A stretch of DNA of 46,393 nucleotides from a virus: IMG/VR virus record IMGVR_UViG_3300043411_003039, positions 1-46,393 of that record, one strand, 5' to 3'. The position numbers were made by a program, and so were the translations under genes. The notes beneath the pieces were generated by a model. The model was not told where the DNA came from and made no database searches. It saw only the letters and a program-made list of their open reading frames with translations. Below, in pieces: positions 7,087-16,230 of this stretch. Every line of letters begins with the position of its first letter. The first letter of the stretch is position 1.

Positions 7087-8958
7087 ATGATAAAATCTAT
7101 ATTTAAGAAGGTTAATAGAGATGTTTTGATAGAATGGACATATGATCCTAATAATGTTATTCAGGAATCATATAAAATTTTAACAGATTCTAGAACAGGA
7201 ATGCGATCATATATTGGTGGGGATGTTACGATGACCAATAATGATATCACAAGTCAATTGGTTGATATTGATTTAGTTCAAGGTAAGTGGTCAAAAATTG
7301 ATTTGTATAAGTTGACATTCTTATCTGTTCAAGATTTTACGGGTGAGGGTGTTCGACACGATAGGCTAAAAATATACCTACCAACTAACTTCCAATTTGG
7401 TGAACATCAAGGTGTTTATTTTAAAATTTATACTCTAGATCATCAAAACAAAAAGATATTTGAAATATCTAATTTCTTTTTTGATCAGAACGATTTACAA
7501 AAATTAGATATCTTATCAACTTTTACACCACCACTTTTATATCAAGATCGAACTTGGGACAAATTTATTCAAGTTGATATTCCTTCTGTGTATGCTTTAG
7601 CTCTTCAAAGGACCGATGGATCAGCGACACAGGATTCCATTAACTACAATCTATCAGGTCCATTGGGGCTGTCATTGACATCTCCGATATTTATAGATTT
7701 TCAATTCATAAGTAAAATAGTTGATATTGGAGCTACAAAAACATATATAACATCTCAAAAACTCACTACACAAGTTCCCCAATTACCACAGATTGAGTCT
7801 TTGAAGTTGGTTATAGAGGAATCTAATCGAGGGGATTATTTTGAAATATACCCTGAGTATGATGGTAGTTTTTTTAATTTTGTGGAATTTATTGAAAGCT
7901 CTAAATCTGTTAATAAATTTTATATAACAGAATATACTATAACACTATTTGAGGAAAATGTCAAAGGGAGACCTGTAACCATAAGAATTGAAACTGAAGA
8001 AGATTTTTCTCAAAAAATTGAATGGAGGCCAATTATTAAGTATTCAAGTACGAAAGCCATAATTGATGTTGAAATGAAATTAATTAATAGGGTTGATGGT
8101 ACAATTGAGATTATCAAATCTGCTTATGGGATGATGCCTGATCAATTGTCTAAATACCTAATTAATTTAAAAAAGATATTAATTAGAGATGTTTTTAAGC
8201 CAAAAATATATTCAAAAAAGAAACTTGGTTTTTATGGATTGGATCAATTAGGCAAGGCTCCCCAGCCCGAAAATCGAATAAAAGTTCCTGTACCATCTCT
8301 TATAGATTTATTAAATATTGCAGCTTTTTCGGAATCAGCTACTAATCGAATATCACAAAATAAAATTGAAAATTACCACTATATGGGTAAGTTGAAATTG
8401 GGTGTTAGACCATTTGATAATATTTTTAGATTTCATATTTCATATAAAACTTCAGATTCTCTTATGCCTCTTGATTTAACAAATTGTCAAGACATAAAAC
8501 TAACTTTTAGAAATGATCGGAGTGAAATTGAATTTATTCAATATATGGATGAAAAAACATCCCCAAAAAATGGAGTTTGTCAATTTAGAGTTCCCGAATC
8601 TAGATTTTTAGATATTAAGAATTTATTAAATCCATCATCGTCAGAAAAGAAAATAAGTTCTAGTAGTTTATTTTATATAACAACAACGAATCAAGGTATT
8701 ACTAACACTATTTATTCTGGCATGTTTATCAATCTAGATAATATTAGTAATCTTGATGGTGATCTGTCTAATATACCAGGACAAAAGCCAGTTATATTAC
8801 AGGATCCGAATCCATCTGACGGAGTTGCAGTTGTAACTCGAAGAAGGAAAGATAAAATCCAAACAAGGGATCAGGTTACATCTTCTGCTAGAGGTAAAGG
8901 GTTTAAAACACCTCCACAAACAACAGTTTTGGGTGGTACATCCAATGGTAAAAAGTAA
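7087..8958 (+). CDS. Virion structural protein, tandem paralogue of the preceding gene
   Basis: This 623-residue protein is a shorter tandem paralogue of the gene at 4369. Conserved blocks occur at the same places, for example the DVLIEWTYDPNN start, the FFDQNDLQKLDI region, QVPQLPQIESLKLVIE and NIFRFHISYK. It lacks the long C-terminal extension and ends instead in a basic, Thr/Gly-rich tail (RRRKDKIQTRDQ to TSNGKK). It is very likely co-transcribed with its neighbour. The two may form adjacent rings or a heteromeric ring of the tail or baseplate. This is inference; no catalytic motif is visible. Confidence 0.6.
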   Translation: MIKSIFKKVNRDVLIEWTYDPNNVIQESYKILTDSRTGMRSYIGGDVTMTNNDITSQLVDIDLVQGKWSKIDLYKLTFLSVQDFTGEGVRHDRLKIYLPTNFQFGEHQGVYFKIYTLDHQNKKIFEISNFFFDQNDLQKLDILSTFTPPLLYQDRTWDKFIQVDIPSVYALALQRTDGSATQDSINYNLSGPLGLSLTSPIFIDFQFISKIVDIGATKTYITSQKLTTQVPQLPQIESLKLVIEESNRGDYFEIYPEYDGSFFNFVEFIESSKSVNKFYITEYTITLFEENVKGRPVTIRIETEEDFSQKIEWRPIIKYSSTKAIIDVEMKLINRVDGTIEIIKSAYGMMPDQLSKYLINLKKILIRDVFKPKIYSKKKLGFYGLDQLGKAPQPENRIKVPVPSLIDLLNIAAFSESATNRISQNKIENYHYMGKLKLGVRPFDNIFRFHISYKTSDSLMPLDLTNCQDIKLTFRNDRSEIEFIQYMDEKTSPKNGVCQFRVPESRFLDIKNLLNPSSSEKKISSSSLFYITTTNQGITNTIYSGMFINLDNISNLDGDLSNIPGQKPVILQDPNPSDGVAVVTRRRKDKIQTRDQVTSSARGKGFKTPPQTTVLGGTSNGKK

Positions 8959-8964
8959 TATATA
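8959..8964 (+). promoter_or_regulatory. TATATA box before the tail-tube-like gene
   Basis: TAATATATAGATAAA directly precedes the ATG at 8971 and shares the AATATATAG context seen at 23 and 1159. It overlaps the stop codon of the preceding structural gene and may give a strongly expressed tube protein its own late transcript. Confidence 0.5.
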
Positions 8965-8970
8965 GATAAA

Positions 8971-9570
8971 ATGAGGTTACACAGTCAAGGATCACAATTC
9001 GCATTTAACTTACCTCCCAACTTGATACCTAGTGAGATTATACAATCATATACTCCAATTCTAGAAAAGAATTGGATTCAATATGATAATGTTATTGACT
9101 ATTTAAACTCAACGATTAAGTCTGTTTCATTTCCAGGCATTTCTTTCAATATGCCAAAACAAAATTTAATGCGTGGTAAAATAAGGCAATATAAGCCAGC
9201 AACTAATTTGCAAGATATTGTTACAACTAGACAGCTTGATATAACATTCGCATCAGTAGATGCTGATATAAATTATTGGTTAGTTTTTGATATTGTGAGT
9301 AAAAATTATATTGATGTGAATAATTTATATGTTAAACCATTTACAATAACTGCGTTAGATATTCATAGAGATGGTATTTATAAGATAAATTTCTTTGAGA
9401 TTATCTTAAATTCCTTAGGAGATAATAAATTTGATTACTCTCAGCAAAAAGTAACTTCTAAAGAATTTACTATGACATTCAATTTTAATTTTTATGACAT
9501 TGAATTTTTATTAGATAAATCAAAAGTTCTCGAATTGGGTCAAGTTCCAACTATCATACAAAAGATATAA
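8971..9570 (+). CDS. Putative tail tube protein (gp19-like)
   Basis: This 199-residue protein has the size and beta-rich make-up of a myovirus tail tube subunit. A central segment (SVSFPGISFNMPKQNLMRGK, then TRQLDITFASVDADINYWLVF) resembles the layout of gp19-type tube proteins: a PGI-type loop, alternating strands, an aromatic-rich helix and a closing strand pair (KEFTMTFNFNFYDIEF). It has its own late-type box, in keeping with high expression. It is the last plus-strand gene before the converging sugar operon, and only about one base separates the two genes. A tail completion or adaptor protein of similar fold is the main alternative. Confidence 0.45.
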   Translation: MRLHSQGSQFAFNLPPNLIPSEIIQSYTPILEKNWIQYDNVIDYLNSTIKSVSFPGISFNMPKQNLMRGKIRQYKPATNLQDIVTTRQLDITFASVDADINYWLVFDIVSKNYIDVNNLYVKPFTITALDIHRDGIYKINFFEIILNSLGDNKFDYSQQKVTSKEFTMTFNFNFYDIEFLLDKSKVLELGQVPTIIQKI

Positions 9571-10305
9571 TTACTTTTTTTGTAGATATTCTTCAATCAG
9601 TCTGTATCTTTCTCGATTAGGCATTCCCCAGACATCCATATCAGAATTCCAATTTCTTGTGTACCACATATGAATTCCAATATCTTTAGATTTTTCAGAA
9701 ATTCTTGGATTTGTCGATTTGAATCTATCATCAAAATGTGGGTATAGATATCCGAATTTTGCACCAACTTCTTTCATAGCCCACATGAAAGCATAATAAG
9801 GTTCTTGCTCAAATTTGAAATTGGACCCCCCGTTTTTAGTAAAATTATATTCCCAGTTTTTAGAATATTCTTCTTTAAATTTAAGATTTTTATTGTTTAT
9901 CCATCCTAAATTATTATCATATCCAAACTTTATTCCTGATAGATCTATTTTTCTTAGAGTGTCCACCTTTCCTATCATTAGGAATGTGTTTATGGCAATT
10001 GGATTAGCTCCTCGATAGTGATGATATCCGTCTGGTATTCCCACTAAATCATAATCGTTCATCATTTCCACTGCTTTTTCTAATTCTTCTTTGGATTGAA
10101 TAAAGAAATCCTCATCCATATGGATGAAGTATTTACAATCTGTTTTTTTGACATCATCTATCCAATAAAACCAAGAGTTTGGCCAATTTTTTTGACCATC
10201 TATTATAATGTATTGAGATTTAGGAAATAGAGTTCGAATTATATTCTTTTGGTATGTAAGCCATTTTGTGTAAAGAGTAGTTGTGACAAAGACTATATTT
10301 TCCAT
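9571..10305 (-). CDS. Glycosyltransferase, GT-A type
   Basis: This 244-residue cytosolic protein is the last gene of the long sugar operon. It has a GT-A layout: an N-terminal strand (ENIVFVTTTLY), an acidic DxD-like metal and nucleotide-sugar site (IHMDEDFF, about residue 60), and an acceptor-side region with YHHYRGANP and NNLGWINN. No membrane helix is present. I chose the ATG at 10305, 5 nt after the stop of the preceding gene, because the longer reading begins with TTG inside that stop region. The donor sugar cannot be told from sequence. Confidence 0.7.
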   Translation of the reverse strand: MENIVFVTTTLYTKWLTYQKNIIRTLFPKSQYIIIDGQKNWPNSWFYWIDDVKKTDCKYFIHMDEDFFIQSKEELEKAVEMMNDYDLVGIPDGYHHYRGANPIAINTFLMIGKVDTLRKIDLSGIKFGYDNNLGWINNKNLKFKEEYSKNWEYNFTKNGGSNFKFEQEPYYAFMWAMKEVGAKFGYLYPHFDDRFKSTNPRISEKSKDIGIHMWYTRNWNSDMDVWGMPNRERYRLIEEYLQKK

Positions 10306-10310
10306 TATTA

Positions 10311-11078
10311 TTATATCCAAATAAACTTATCAGTTTTTATATCGATGGGATAAAAATCATTAGTGTCTTTTTTATTACAATTCAGCCATTTATTCGGTGA
10401 TATAGTTATATTTTCATCATCTCCAAGCCATCTAGCCCACCAAGAAAATGTTGATGCTGATATGATAGAATATTTGGCATAATAAAGGATTTTAAAATCA
10501 ATTATTACACTATTTGATATGATATCTATTTCGGGAAAATATGATTTTGAAAATTCTATATCATCAGTTATAATGACAAATGATAAATTTTTATCCTGAT
10601 TGACTAGACTCATGGACTGTGTATAAAATTCTTTAGGTACTAGCCAATCTTGTCCATTTATTTTATTATCACCACCCCTTATGTGGATATAGCAATATTC
10701 ATCAATTGGATATTTTTCTAAAATATTTTTAGTCTCATTGTCCATTTCAATTTTAAACCAAGATTTTATATCATCTTCGTATCCAATAAAATATTTTTCT
10801 GTTTGAAAAAATCCCAAGAGATTTGTAAAATCTTTTACATTGAAAATTGATTGGTCAAATATCTGAGACTGACTATCGTTATAGTGATGTTTAATTGTTC
10901 CATCACATATTCCTAAGTCAATTTCTGGAAAACATTTTTTAAGATTTCCGACATAGGGTATATGAAAATTAAAATTATTTTTGGATGCGACAATTCTACA
11001 TATAGAATATTGAAACATATGGTTTCCTAAAGCTATATTGGTTTCTTCATATACTTTATTAAATCCTACCGTTATCAT
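10311..11078 (-). CDS. GT11-family fucosyltransferase-like glycosyltransferase
   Basis: This 255-residue protein carries the landmarks of the GT11 alpha-1,2-fucosyltransferase family: an N-terminal ALGNHMFQYSI (usual form GLGNQMFQYA), a YIHIRGGD motif (usual HxRRxD, the GDP-fucose binding site) and the C-terminal SASTFSWWARWLG. The HIRGGD version replaces the second Arg of the motif, so donor use may differ. A second, more typical GT11 enzyme lies at 16227 in the same operon. It overlaps the downstream end of the aminotransferase gene by 20 nt. Confidence 0.85.
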   Translation of the reverse strand: MITVGFNKVYEETNIALGNHMFQYSICRIVASKNNFNFHIPYVGNLKKCFPEIDLGICDGTIKHHYNDSQSQIFDQSIFNVKDFTNLLGFFQTEKYFIGYEDDIKSWFKIEMDNETKNILEKYPIDEYCYIHIRGGDNKINGQDWLVPKEFYTQSMSLVNQDKNLSFVIITDDIEFSKSYFPEIDIISNSVIIDFKILYYAKYSIISASTFSWWARWLGDDENITISPNKWLNCNKKDTNDFYPIDIKTDKFIWI

Positions 11079-11796
11079 TGAAGTTTAACATTTTGGTTAA
11101 GCTTGGATACATCGTATGGTTTTGAGAATCTTCATTTACTTCAGGTCTATTATCCATTAGAATTATTCCTCTAGCTGCGTCTTCTGGTGTCATATACATA
11201 TGATATCCCATCATCCGAATGTGGTTCTCATCATCGTATGGGGTTGTTAAATCCCTACCATCATACGATGCTAATTTTATCCATTTATAAGCTTCTTCGT
11301 CATTTGTTAAAACCATACCACCTCGACCTATTGGTATTATTTTTTTGATCTGAAACGATAATATTTGTAAAATATTTCCGCCAATAAACATATCCTTTGT
11401 GAATCGACCGGCCCCGTCCCAGATTCTAGTCCCACCTATTTGATATGCTCCACTCCACTCCTTATCTTCCAATTTAAGAGTGTGATTACAATGTTTTATT
11501 TGCATAGGAACAGACACGTATGTTCTATCTGGAATTGATAGTACATCATATTCAAATATTTCACCGATGGATTGTAAATACTTAATTGATAGAAATAAAC
11601 CATTGGAGCAACAATCAATTGCCGCTGCATATTTACATCCGGCTAGTTGAGCAACTTTGTTTTCAAACATGTCAAGAACGTCTCTAGGATCCGACCAATT
11701 GTATCCCATAGATTTTATTGTATCTAGTTCTGGTCTTTGTAGTTCTTTAGGTAGTTTTCCTAATGGCCAAGCGTTGTATTTATATTTCGATTCCAT
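11059..11796 (-). CDS. DegT/DnrJ/EryC1/StrS sugar aminotransferase, short form
   Basis: PLP-dependent aminotransferase acting on nucleotide-linked keto-sugars. The fold-type I landmarks are present: an N-terminal substrate region, CSNGLFLSIKYL, the IWDGAGRF stretch at the place of the PLP-contacting Asp, and SFQIKKIIPIGRGGMVLTN carrying the likely Schiff-base lysine. At 245 residues it is well short of the usual 370-400, and the C-terminal small domain that normally follows is missing. It may be a compact phage form or may have lost activity. The upstream acetyltransferase overlaps it by 17 nt, and this pairing is typical of N-acetylated amino-sugar pathways. Confidence 0.8.
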   Translation of the reverse strand: MESKYKYNAWPLGKLPKELQRPELDTIKSMGYNWSDPRDVLDMFENKVAQLAGCKYAAAIDCCSNGLFLSIKYLQSIGEIFEYDVLSIPDRTYVSVPMQIKHCNHTLKLEDKEWSGAYQIGGTRIWDGAGRFTKDMFIGGNILQILSFQIKKIIPIGRGGMVLTNDEEAYKWIKLASYDGRDLTTPYDDENHIRMMGYHMYMTPEDAARGIILMDNRPEVNEDSQNHTMYPSLTKMLNFNDNGRI

Positions 11797-12310
11797 ATCC
11801 TAATTTTTTTGCATATTCCAGGATTTTTTCTGGATTGATTTTTTTAACTAATTTTGCTGGATTTCCTTTATACACTCCCCATTCTTCTGTGTCACCCATT
11901 AGTAGACTTCCAGCTGTGAGTAGAACCCCTCGTCTTAATATGGACCCTGGTAAAACTATGGAATTGGTTCCGATATTGGAAAATTCTTCCATTATTATTG
12001 GATTTGTAATTTGCTTACCTTTTAGTTCTTTGGGGATCATTGATCCAAATAATCCACTTCCATCAAATCTATCAGATGAACATATTATTCTTGCTCCTGA
12101 CATTATATTATTAAATCCTTTGGACTCGAAATATCCATCTGATCCTCCAATGCATGTGACATATGGTGATATGTGAACATAATTTCCTATTTTTAGTTTT
12201 GTGGTGCAATAGAAACCTTTATCTATGGATACATGATCGCCAATTTTAACTTGATCGGGTATTTTAAAAAATACATCACTATTAATTATGACGTCTATTC
12301 CTACGTTCAT
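11780..12310 (-). CDS. Left-handed beta-helix sugar O/N-acetyltransferase
   Basis: This 176-residue protein has hexapeptide-repeat sequence throughout ([LIV]GxxxxI units such as KIGDHVSIDKG, KIGNYVHISPY, NIGTNSIVLPG and RRGVLLTAG) and the usual C-terminal cap (WGVYKGNPAKLVKKI). These enzymes act as trimers and transfer an acetyl group from acetyl-CoA to a sugar amine or hydroxyl. Placed between an epimerase and an aminotransferase, it probably N-acetylates the amino group installed by the latter. It overlaps both neighbours by a few nucleotides, so translation is coupled. Confidence 0.85.
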   Translation of the reverse strand: MNVGIDVIINSDVFFKIPDQVKIGDHVSIDKGFYCTTKLKIGNYVHISPYVTCIGGSDGYFESKGFNNIMSGARIICSSDRFDGSGLFGSMIPKELKGKQITNPIIMEEFSNIGTNSIVLPGSILRRGVLLTAGSLLMGDTEEWGVYKGNPAKLVKKINPEKILEYAKKLGYGIEI

Positions 12311-13236
12311 TGGTTTTTTATACTTGTCTTATTTTTGAATTCATCTGTTTTTAGATATCTAGATAGCTCATCTATGCCATCTTCTAAAGTAAATTTTATT
12401 TTGTAATCTATTAGAGATTTTAATTTTGAGAAATCAACTTTATAATCTCTAGGATCATCCCAGTTTACGTATTCGATATTGAATAAAAACTTTTTTGATA
12501 AAATATCAACTATTTGTTTTTTGGTGTAGTTTAATGATTCATCTCCTATATTACATACTCCTGACATATTGATGTTGATAGCCGATAGTATTAAATTTGA
12601 AGCATCTTCAACATGTAGATATGGTCTCCAAGCTGATTCTCCATATACACTAACTGATCCATTCGTTAATATTTCATATACAAACTGGTTTATGGTTAGA
12701 TCTACTCTCATTCTGTGTGATACACCAAATAGAGTTGAGCATCTTAATACCAATGCTGATTTATTTTTTTCTAAGATATATTCTTCAGCTTTGATTTTGG
12801 AGTCCGAGTAGAGTCCTAGTGGATTTAATTCAGAATCTTCGTTAACTATTAGATCTGTCTTTCCATAATTGGAACATGTGCTTAGGAAAACAAGCTTCTT
12901 GTTATTTTCGTTACAGATGTCTGAAATAAATTTGGCCGGATCTGTATTTATTTTGTAGATTTGATCTTTGTGTTCTTTACAGACTGGTTCACCAACTAAA
13001 GCAGCTAGGTGAATGACTATATCGTTGTCAAAGATATAAGGCTTGAGATCATCGTAGTTGGTTACATCTCCTTTAATAAATTTATAATTTTTATTACTCT
13101 CAAGTGGTACAACACCATCTTGACCAAAGTATAAATTATCATATACAGTTACGAAATTATTATCAGATAGTAGAATCTCACTTAGTTTGGATCCAAAAAA
13201 TCCTGCTCCACCTGTTATTAATATTTTTTTATTCAT
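12307..13236 (-). CDS. NAD-dependent sugar epimerase/dehydratase (extended SDR)
   Basis: This 309-residue nucleotide-sugar epimerase or dehydratase has the Rossmann GGAGFFG motif at residues 9-15, the HLAALVGEP stretch, the catalytic Ser region (LSTCSNYG) and YSDSK as the YxxxK active-site pair. LRCSTLFG and WRPYLHVEDAS match the usual substrate-domain blocks. It could make a 4-keto or epimerised sugar for the downstream acetyltransferase and aminotransferase. It overlaps the dehydrogenase gene by 8 nt. The exact substrate cannot be told. Confidence 0.88.
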   Translation of the reverse strand: MNKKILITGGAGFFGSKLSEILLSDNNFVTVYDNLYFGQDGVVPLESNKNYKFIKGDVTNYDDLKPYIFDNDIVIHLAALVGEPVCKEHKDQIYKINTDPAKFISDICNENNKKLVFLSTCSNYGKTDLIVNEDSELNPLGLYSDSKIKAEEYILEKNKSALVLRCSTLFGVSHRMRVDLTINQFVYEILTNGSVSVYGESAWRPYLHVEDASNLILSAININMSGVCNIGDESLNYTKKQIVDILSKKFLFNIEYVNWDDPRDYKVDFSKLKSLIDYKIKFTLEDGIDELSRYLKTDEFKNKTSIKNQ

Positions 13237-14479
13237 GTTTTGAGTTACCTACTTTTATTAATCTAACACCATCTTGTTCTTTTATATACCTCCATGGATC
13301 TATAACTATGGATCCTATTGGGAATTTATATTCTAAAAAGATGTCATGGTTTGTTGCTATAAAAAATATAGATCTAGTTGAAATTGGAGCATCTCCACTA
13401 TCAATCCATGGATCATAAATTTTTACACTGGGTATGCTTTCTTCTAAAATATTTTTTAGAAGAATAGCAGTGCTTCCAACCACTAAGTTTGTTTCTTTTT
13501 TGAATGTTTTTCCTAAAATAACGATTTCTAATTCCGAATTTCTTTGCTCTTCAAGTATCAGTTTTGATAACCATTCTGTTTGATTTTCTCGACACTGCAT
13601 TAGGTTTTGATACCAATCAAAACTCAAATCAACATTTTTGGCTAGCCACGATAAAGCTATATTATCGCGTGGATGACAACCACCACCATCTCCCATTCCA
13701 CCTGTGAGGTATTTTGTGCTAATTAATCTTTCATTTGCTAAGAATAAACCCCCCATGACATTATCGCAATTGATATTATCTAATTTGTGGGATATTTCCA
13801 TAACGGTATTTGCTAAGCAAATTTTCATTGTTATGAATGTATTGTATGTGACTTTTATAAGTTCTGCCTCCTCAATAGTACATTTATAAATTTGTTTATT
13901 GTGGATAGTTTTATAGAAATCTTTGGCTACTTCATAAGCTGAATTATCATCAACTCCAAATAAAACAAATTCAGGTGACATAAAGTCTTTTATTGTTGTT
14001 CCCATTGCTATAAAAAATGGATTATAACATAGTTTAACATGATTATTTAGAATTGGCTTTATTTCCCTTCTTATTGTTCCTGGGAGAACTGTTGAGATTA
14101 TTATAACAATCTTGTCCTTCCCTTGTCTATTTATTTCTTCTGATAGATTTGTCATACCCGATATTAACCAATCGTAATTAAAATCGACTCTTTCTTCTGG
14201 TATTCGAGTTATCCCTTCATATTTTTCGGAATGTGGAGTTTGTATGGGGACAAATATTATATCTGATTTTTCAACAACTTCAGATATTGACGACCAATTT
14301 ATTTTATTATTGTTTAATAGATCCTGAGCTCCTTCTTCTCTATATGGTAATTTTTTTGACTTTAGTATATTTTCAATTTCGGGATTAATATCATATCCAT
14401 ATATGGTATGTCCTTGGTTTTCGGCTGCTAAAGCGCAGGGAAGTCCCAATTTTCCTAGTCCAATAAATCCGATATTCAT
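13229..14479 (-). CDS. UDP-glucose/GDP-mannose dehydrogenase family enzyme
   Basis: This 416-residue enzyme oxidises a nucleotide sugar to a uronic acid with two NAD+. It has the N-terminal Rossmann motif (GFIGLGKLGLP), the middle-domain Lys and Asn region (KVTYNTFITMKI), the catalytic cysteine in GGGCHPRDN and a C-terminal domain with LGKTFKKETN and KIYDPW. The length is normal for the family. Its NAD+ demand and its carboxylate product are both relevant to the transferase-NAD synthetase fusion immediately upstream in the operon (4-nt overlap). The UDP-GlcA, UDP-ManNAcA and GDP-ManA types cannot be told apart here. Confidence 0.9.
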   Translation of the reverse strand: MNIGFIGLGKLGLPCALAAENQGHTIYGYDINPEIENILKSKKLPYREEGAQDLLNNNKINWSSISEVVEKSDIIFVPIQTPHSEKYEGITRIPEERVDFNYDWLISGMTNLSEEINRQGKDKIVIIISTVLPGTIRREIKPILNNHVKLCYNPFFIAMGTTIKDFMSPEFVLFGVDDNSAYEVAKDFYKTIHNKQIYKCTIEEAELIKVTYNTFITMKICLANTVMEISHKLDNINCDNVMGGLFLANERLISTKYLTGGMGDGGGCHPRDNIALSWLAKNVDLSFDWYQNLMQCRENQTEWLSKLILEEQRNSELEIVILGKTFKKETNLVVGSTAILLKNILEESIPSVKIYDPWIDSGDAPISTRSIFFIATNHDIFLEYKFPIGSIVIDPWRYIKEQDGVRLIKVGNSKHE

Positions 14480-16230
14480 ATTTTGTTATTAATTTTTAAA
14501 ACGGGTATACTTACCATTTTGTGTTTGTTATTTTCGTGGAATTTTTTATATATATTTAATACTTCGAACTTTCTAGGGTCTAAATCCAGATCTTCTGTGG
14601 TCATTTTTTCCGCATCTTCCTCTGAGGAGGTAAAATCCATAGCCCATTCTAATTCTTCATAAGTTGCTCCGATTTGATCTTCATCATTTCTATCATCTTC
14701 CCAAAGTCCATCTGTTGGTTTCGCAGATAATATTTCTTCATTGATACCAAGATGTTTGGCCATTGATTTAACTTCGGATTTTTTTAGGTCTGCTATTGGT
14801 GATATATCAACACCACCATCACCATACTTTGTAAAAAATCCAATACCAAAATCTTCCACCTTATTTCCCGTTCCTACGACTATTCCTGATACATTTGCTG
14901 ATATTTGATATAGAGTCATCATTCTCATCCTAGATTTTGAATTAGCGTAGGATAGTTTGCTATTCAAGGAAATATTTCCTATTTTAATTTTGTCAAAAAC
15001 TGACTCGAATGTTTTAAAATTCTCACTCATATCAATTTCAACATCGAATATATTGTTGTATTTGCTCTTTAACCAATGAATGTGGTTTTTAGCCCTAGAT
15101 AATTGGTCTTTGTTTTGATTTATGGGAATTGAAACAACATATGTGTTAATTCCTGTCATTGCACATAGAGTTGATACTAGAGCTGAATCTATTCCACCTG
15201 AAATCCCCACAACTAGATTTTGTTTAAACTTCTTAGCGTAATTTTTTATCCATTTGATTATGTCCAAGTATTTATATTTGTCTAAAATATCCTTATACAT
15301 TTTTTCGGAGTCTAACTTTTTCATATCAAATGACAATGCCAATTCACATAGTTTTTCATTTTCGTTTAGAAGATCTTCAGTTACATCTTCAAATTTATCT
15401 ACAAATAGTACAGGTAGTCCTTTAAATATTTCTTCTTGATATTTGGTTCTTTTAACAATTGGTACTCTTCTCATGTATAGTGTTTCCCAGTTTCGATAAC
15501 AATCACAATCAATAGCATTTCCATCAGGACATATGACAAATTTATGATTTTTTATTCCTGATAAATATTTACGATAGTCTTCATCGCTTTCAAATTTATA
15601 CCCATCTATACTGACCCAATCTTTTCCGGAAAAGAATTCATTTATTTTTACCCTATCAGGATTCGATTTTATATTATGGTTTATGTATACTTTTTGGGTC
15701 GGTGTGGATTTATCATTTGACATTCCTCGTAGAATATTTAATCTACTTTCAGATCCATACATTAATCCGAATGGCATTGGAACTACCTTACCACCAAAAA
15801 ATCTAGAATTGGAAGCATATATAGATAAAATATTATTTGGTATTAAATCAAAAATTTCATTATCAATTGGGATGTCTTCATATCCTGTGAATATTATAAA
15901 ATTCATGTCGTATAGATGAGAGCATAGTTTTAGTAGATCTTGGTCGGCGTTATCAACGAGCATTTTATTTCTCATCGACCTATTGTTCATCCATCCCTCT
16001 ACTCCTGGATTTTCCATGTGGGTATGTATAACAGTTCCAGATGGTCTGTTATATAATCTTATATTATCAATAAATAGAGTCATATATGATTTACCAGAGT
16101 CTCTGATTAGTAGATACTTTTCTATAAATTCTGAATTTTTTAAATTAGCTGGTTTTGTATTTGAAAGTGTAATTGCTCCAAATGAATAATCACAGTTATT
16201 CATAAAATACCTAGATTCTAATAAATTCAT
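14476..16230 (-). CDS. Fusion of exostosin-like glycosyltransferase and NH3-dependent NAD+ synthetase
   Basis: This 584-residue protein joins two enzymes. Residues 1 to about 306 resemble exostosin/GT10-like transferases, with a C-terminal block of KFVICPDGNAIDCDCYRNWE and a following MRRVPIVKR. Residues about 324-584 are NadE-like: the PP-loop SGGIDSALVS, NSKSRMRMMTLYQ (compare NTKARMRM in E. coli NadE), VGTGNKVEDFG, FFTKYGDGGVDISPI, and KPTDGLW followed by DEDQIGATYEEL. All key NadE blocks appear intact. The ATG at 16230 overlaps the upstream stop by 4 nt; the longer form would need TTG. No glutaminase domain is present, so ammonia would be the nitrogen donor. The NadE part could also have been adapted to amidate a uronic acid. 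Confidence 0.88.
   Translation of the reverse strand: MNLLESRYFMNNCDYSFGAITLSNTKPANLKNSEFIEKYLLIRDSGKSYMTLFIDNIRLYNRPSGTVIHTHMENPGVEGWMNNRSMRNKMLVDNADQDLLKLCSHLYDMNFIIFTGYEDIPIDNEIFDLIPNNILSIYASNSRFFGGKVVPMPFGLMYGSESRLNILRGMSNDKSTPTQKVYINHNIKSNPDRVKINEFFSGKDWVSIDGYKFESDEDYRKYLSGIKNHKFVICPDGNAIDCDCYRNWETLYMRRVPIVKRTKYQEEIFKGLPVLFVDKFEDVTEDLLNENEKLCELALSFDMKKLDSEKMYKDILDKYKYLDIIKWIKNYAKKFKQNLVVGISGGIDSALVSTLCAMTGINTYVVSIPINQNKDQLSRAKNHIHWLKSKYNNIFDVEIDMSENFKTFESVFDKIKIGNISLNSKLSYANSKSRMRMMTLYQISANVSGIVVGTGNKVEDFGIGFFTKYGDGGVDISPIADLKKSEVKSMAKHLGINEEILSAKPTDGLWEDDRNDEDQIGATYEELEWAMDFTSSEEDAEKMTTEDLDLDPRKFEVLNIYKKFHENNKHKMVSIPVLKINNKI

Noticed and set aside
14476-15260. C-terminal domain as N-acetyl-sugar amidotransferase (WbpG/PseA type) or asparagine synthetase type
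   Set aside because: Those families share the SGGxDS loop but not the RMRM, FFTKYGDGG and DEDQIGATYEEL blocks, which are NadE-specific. A changed substrate stays possible and is given as a finding.
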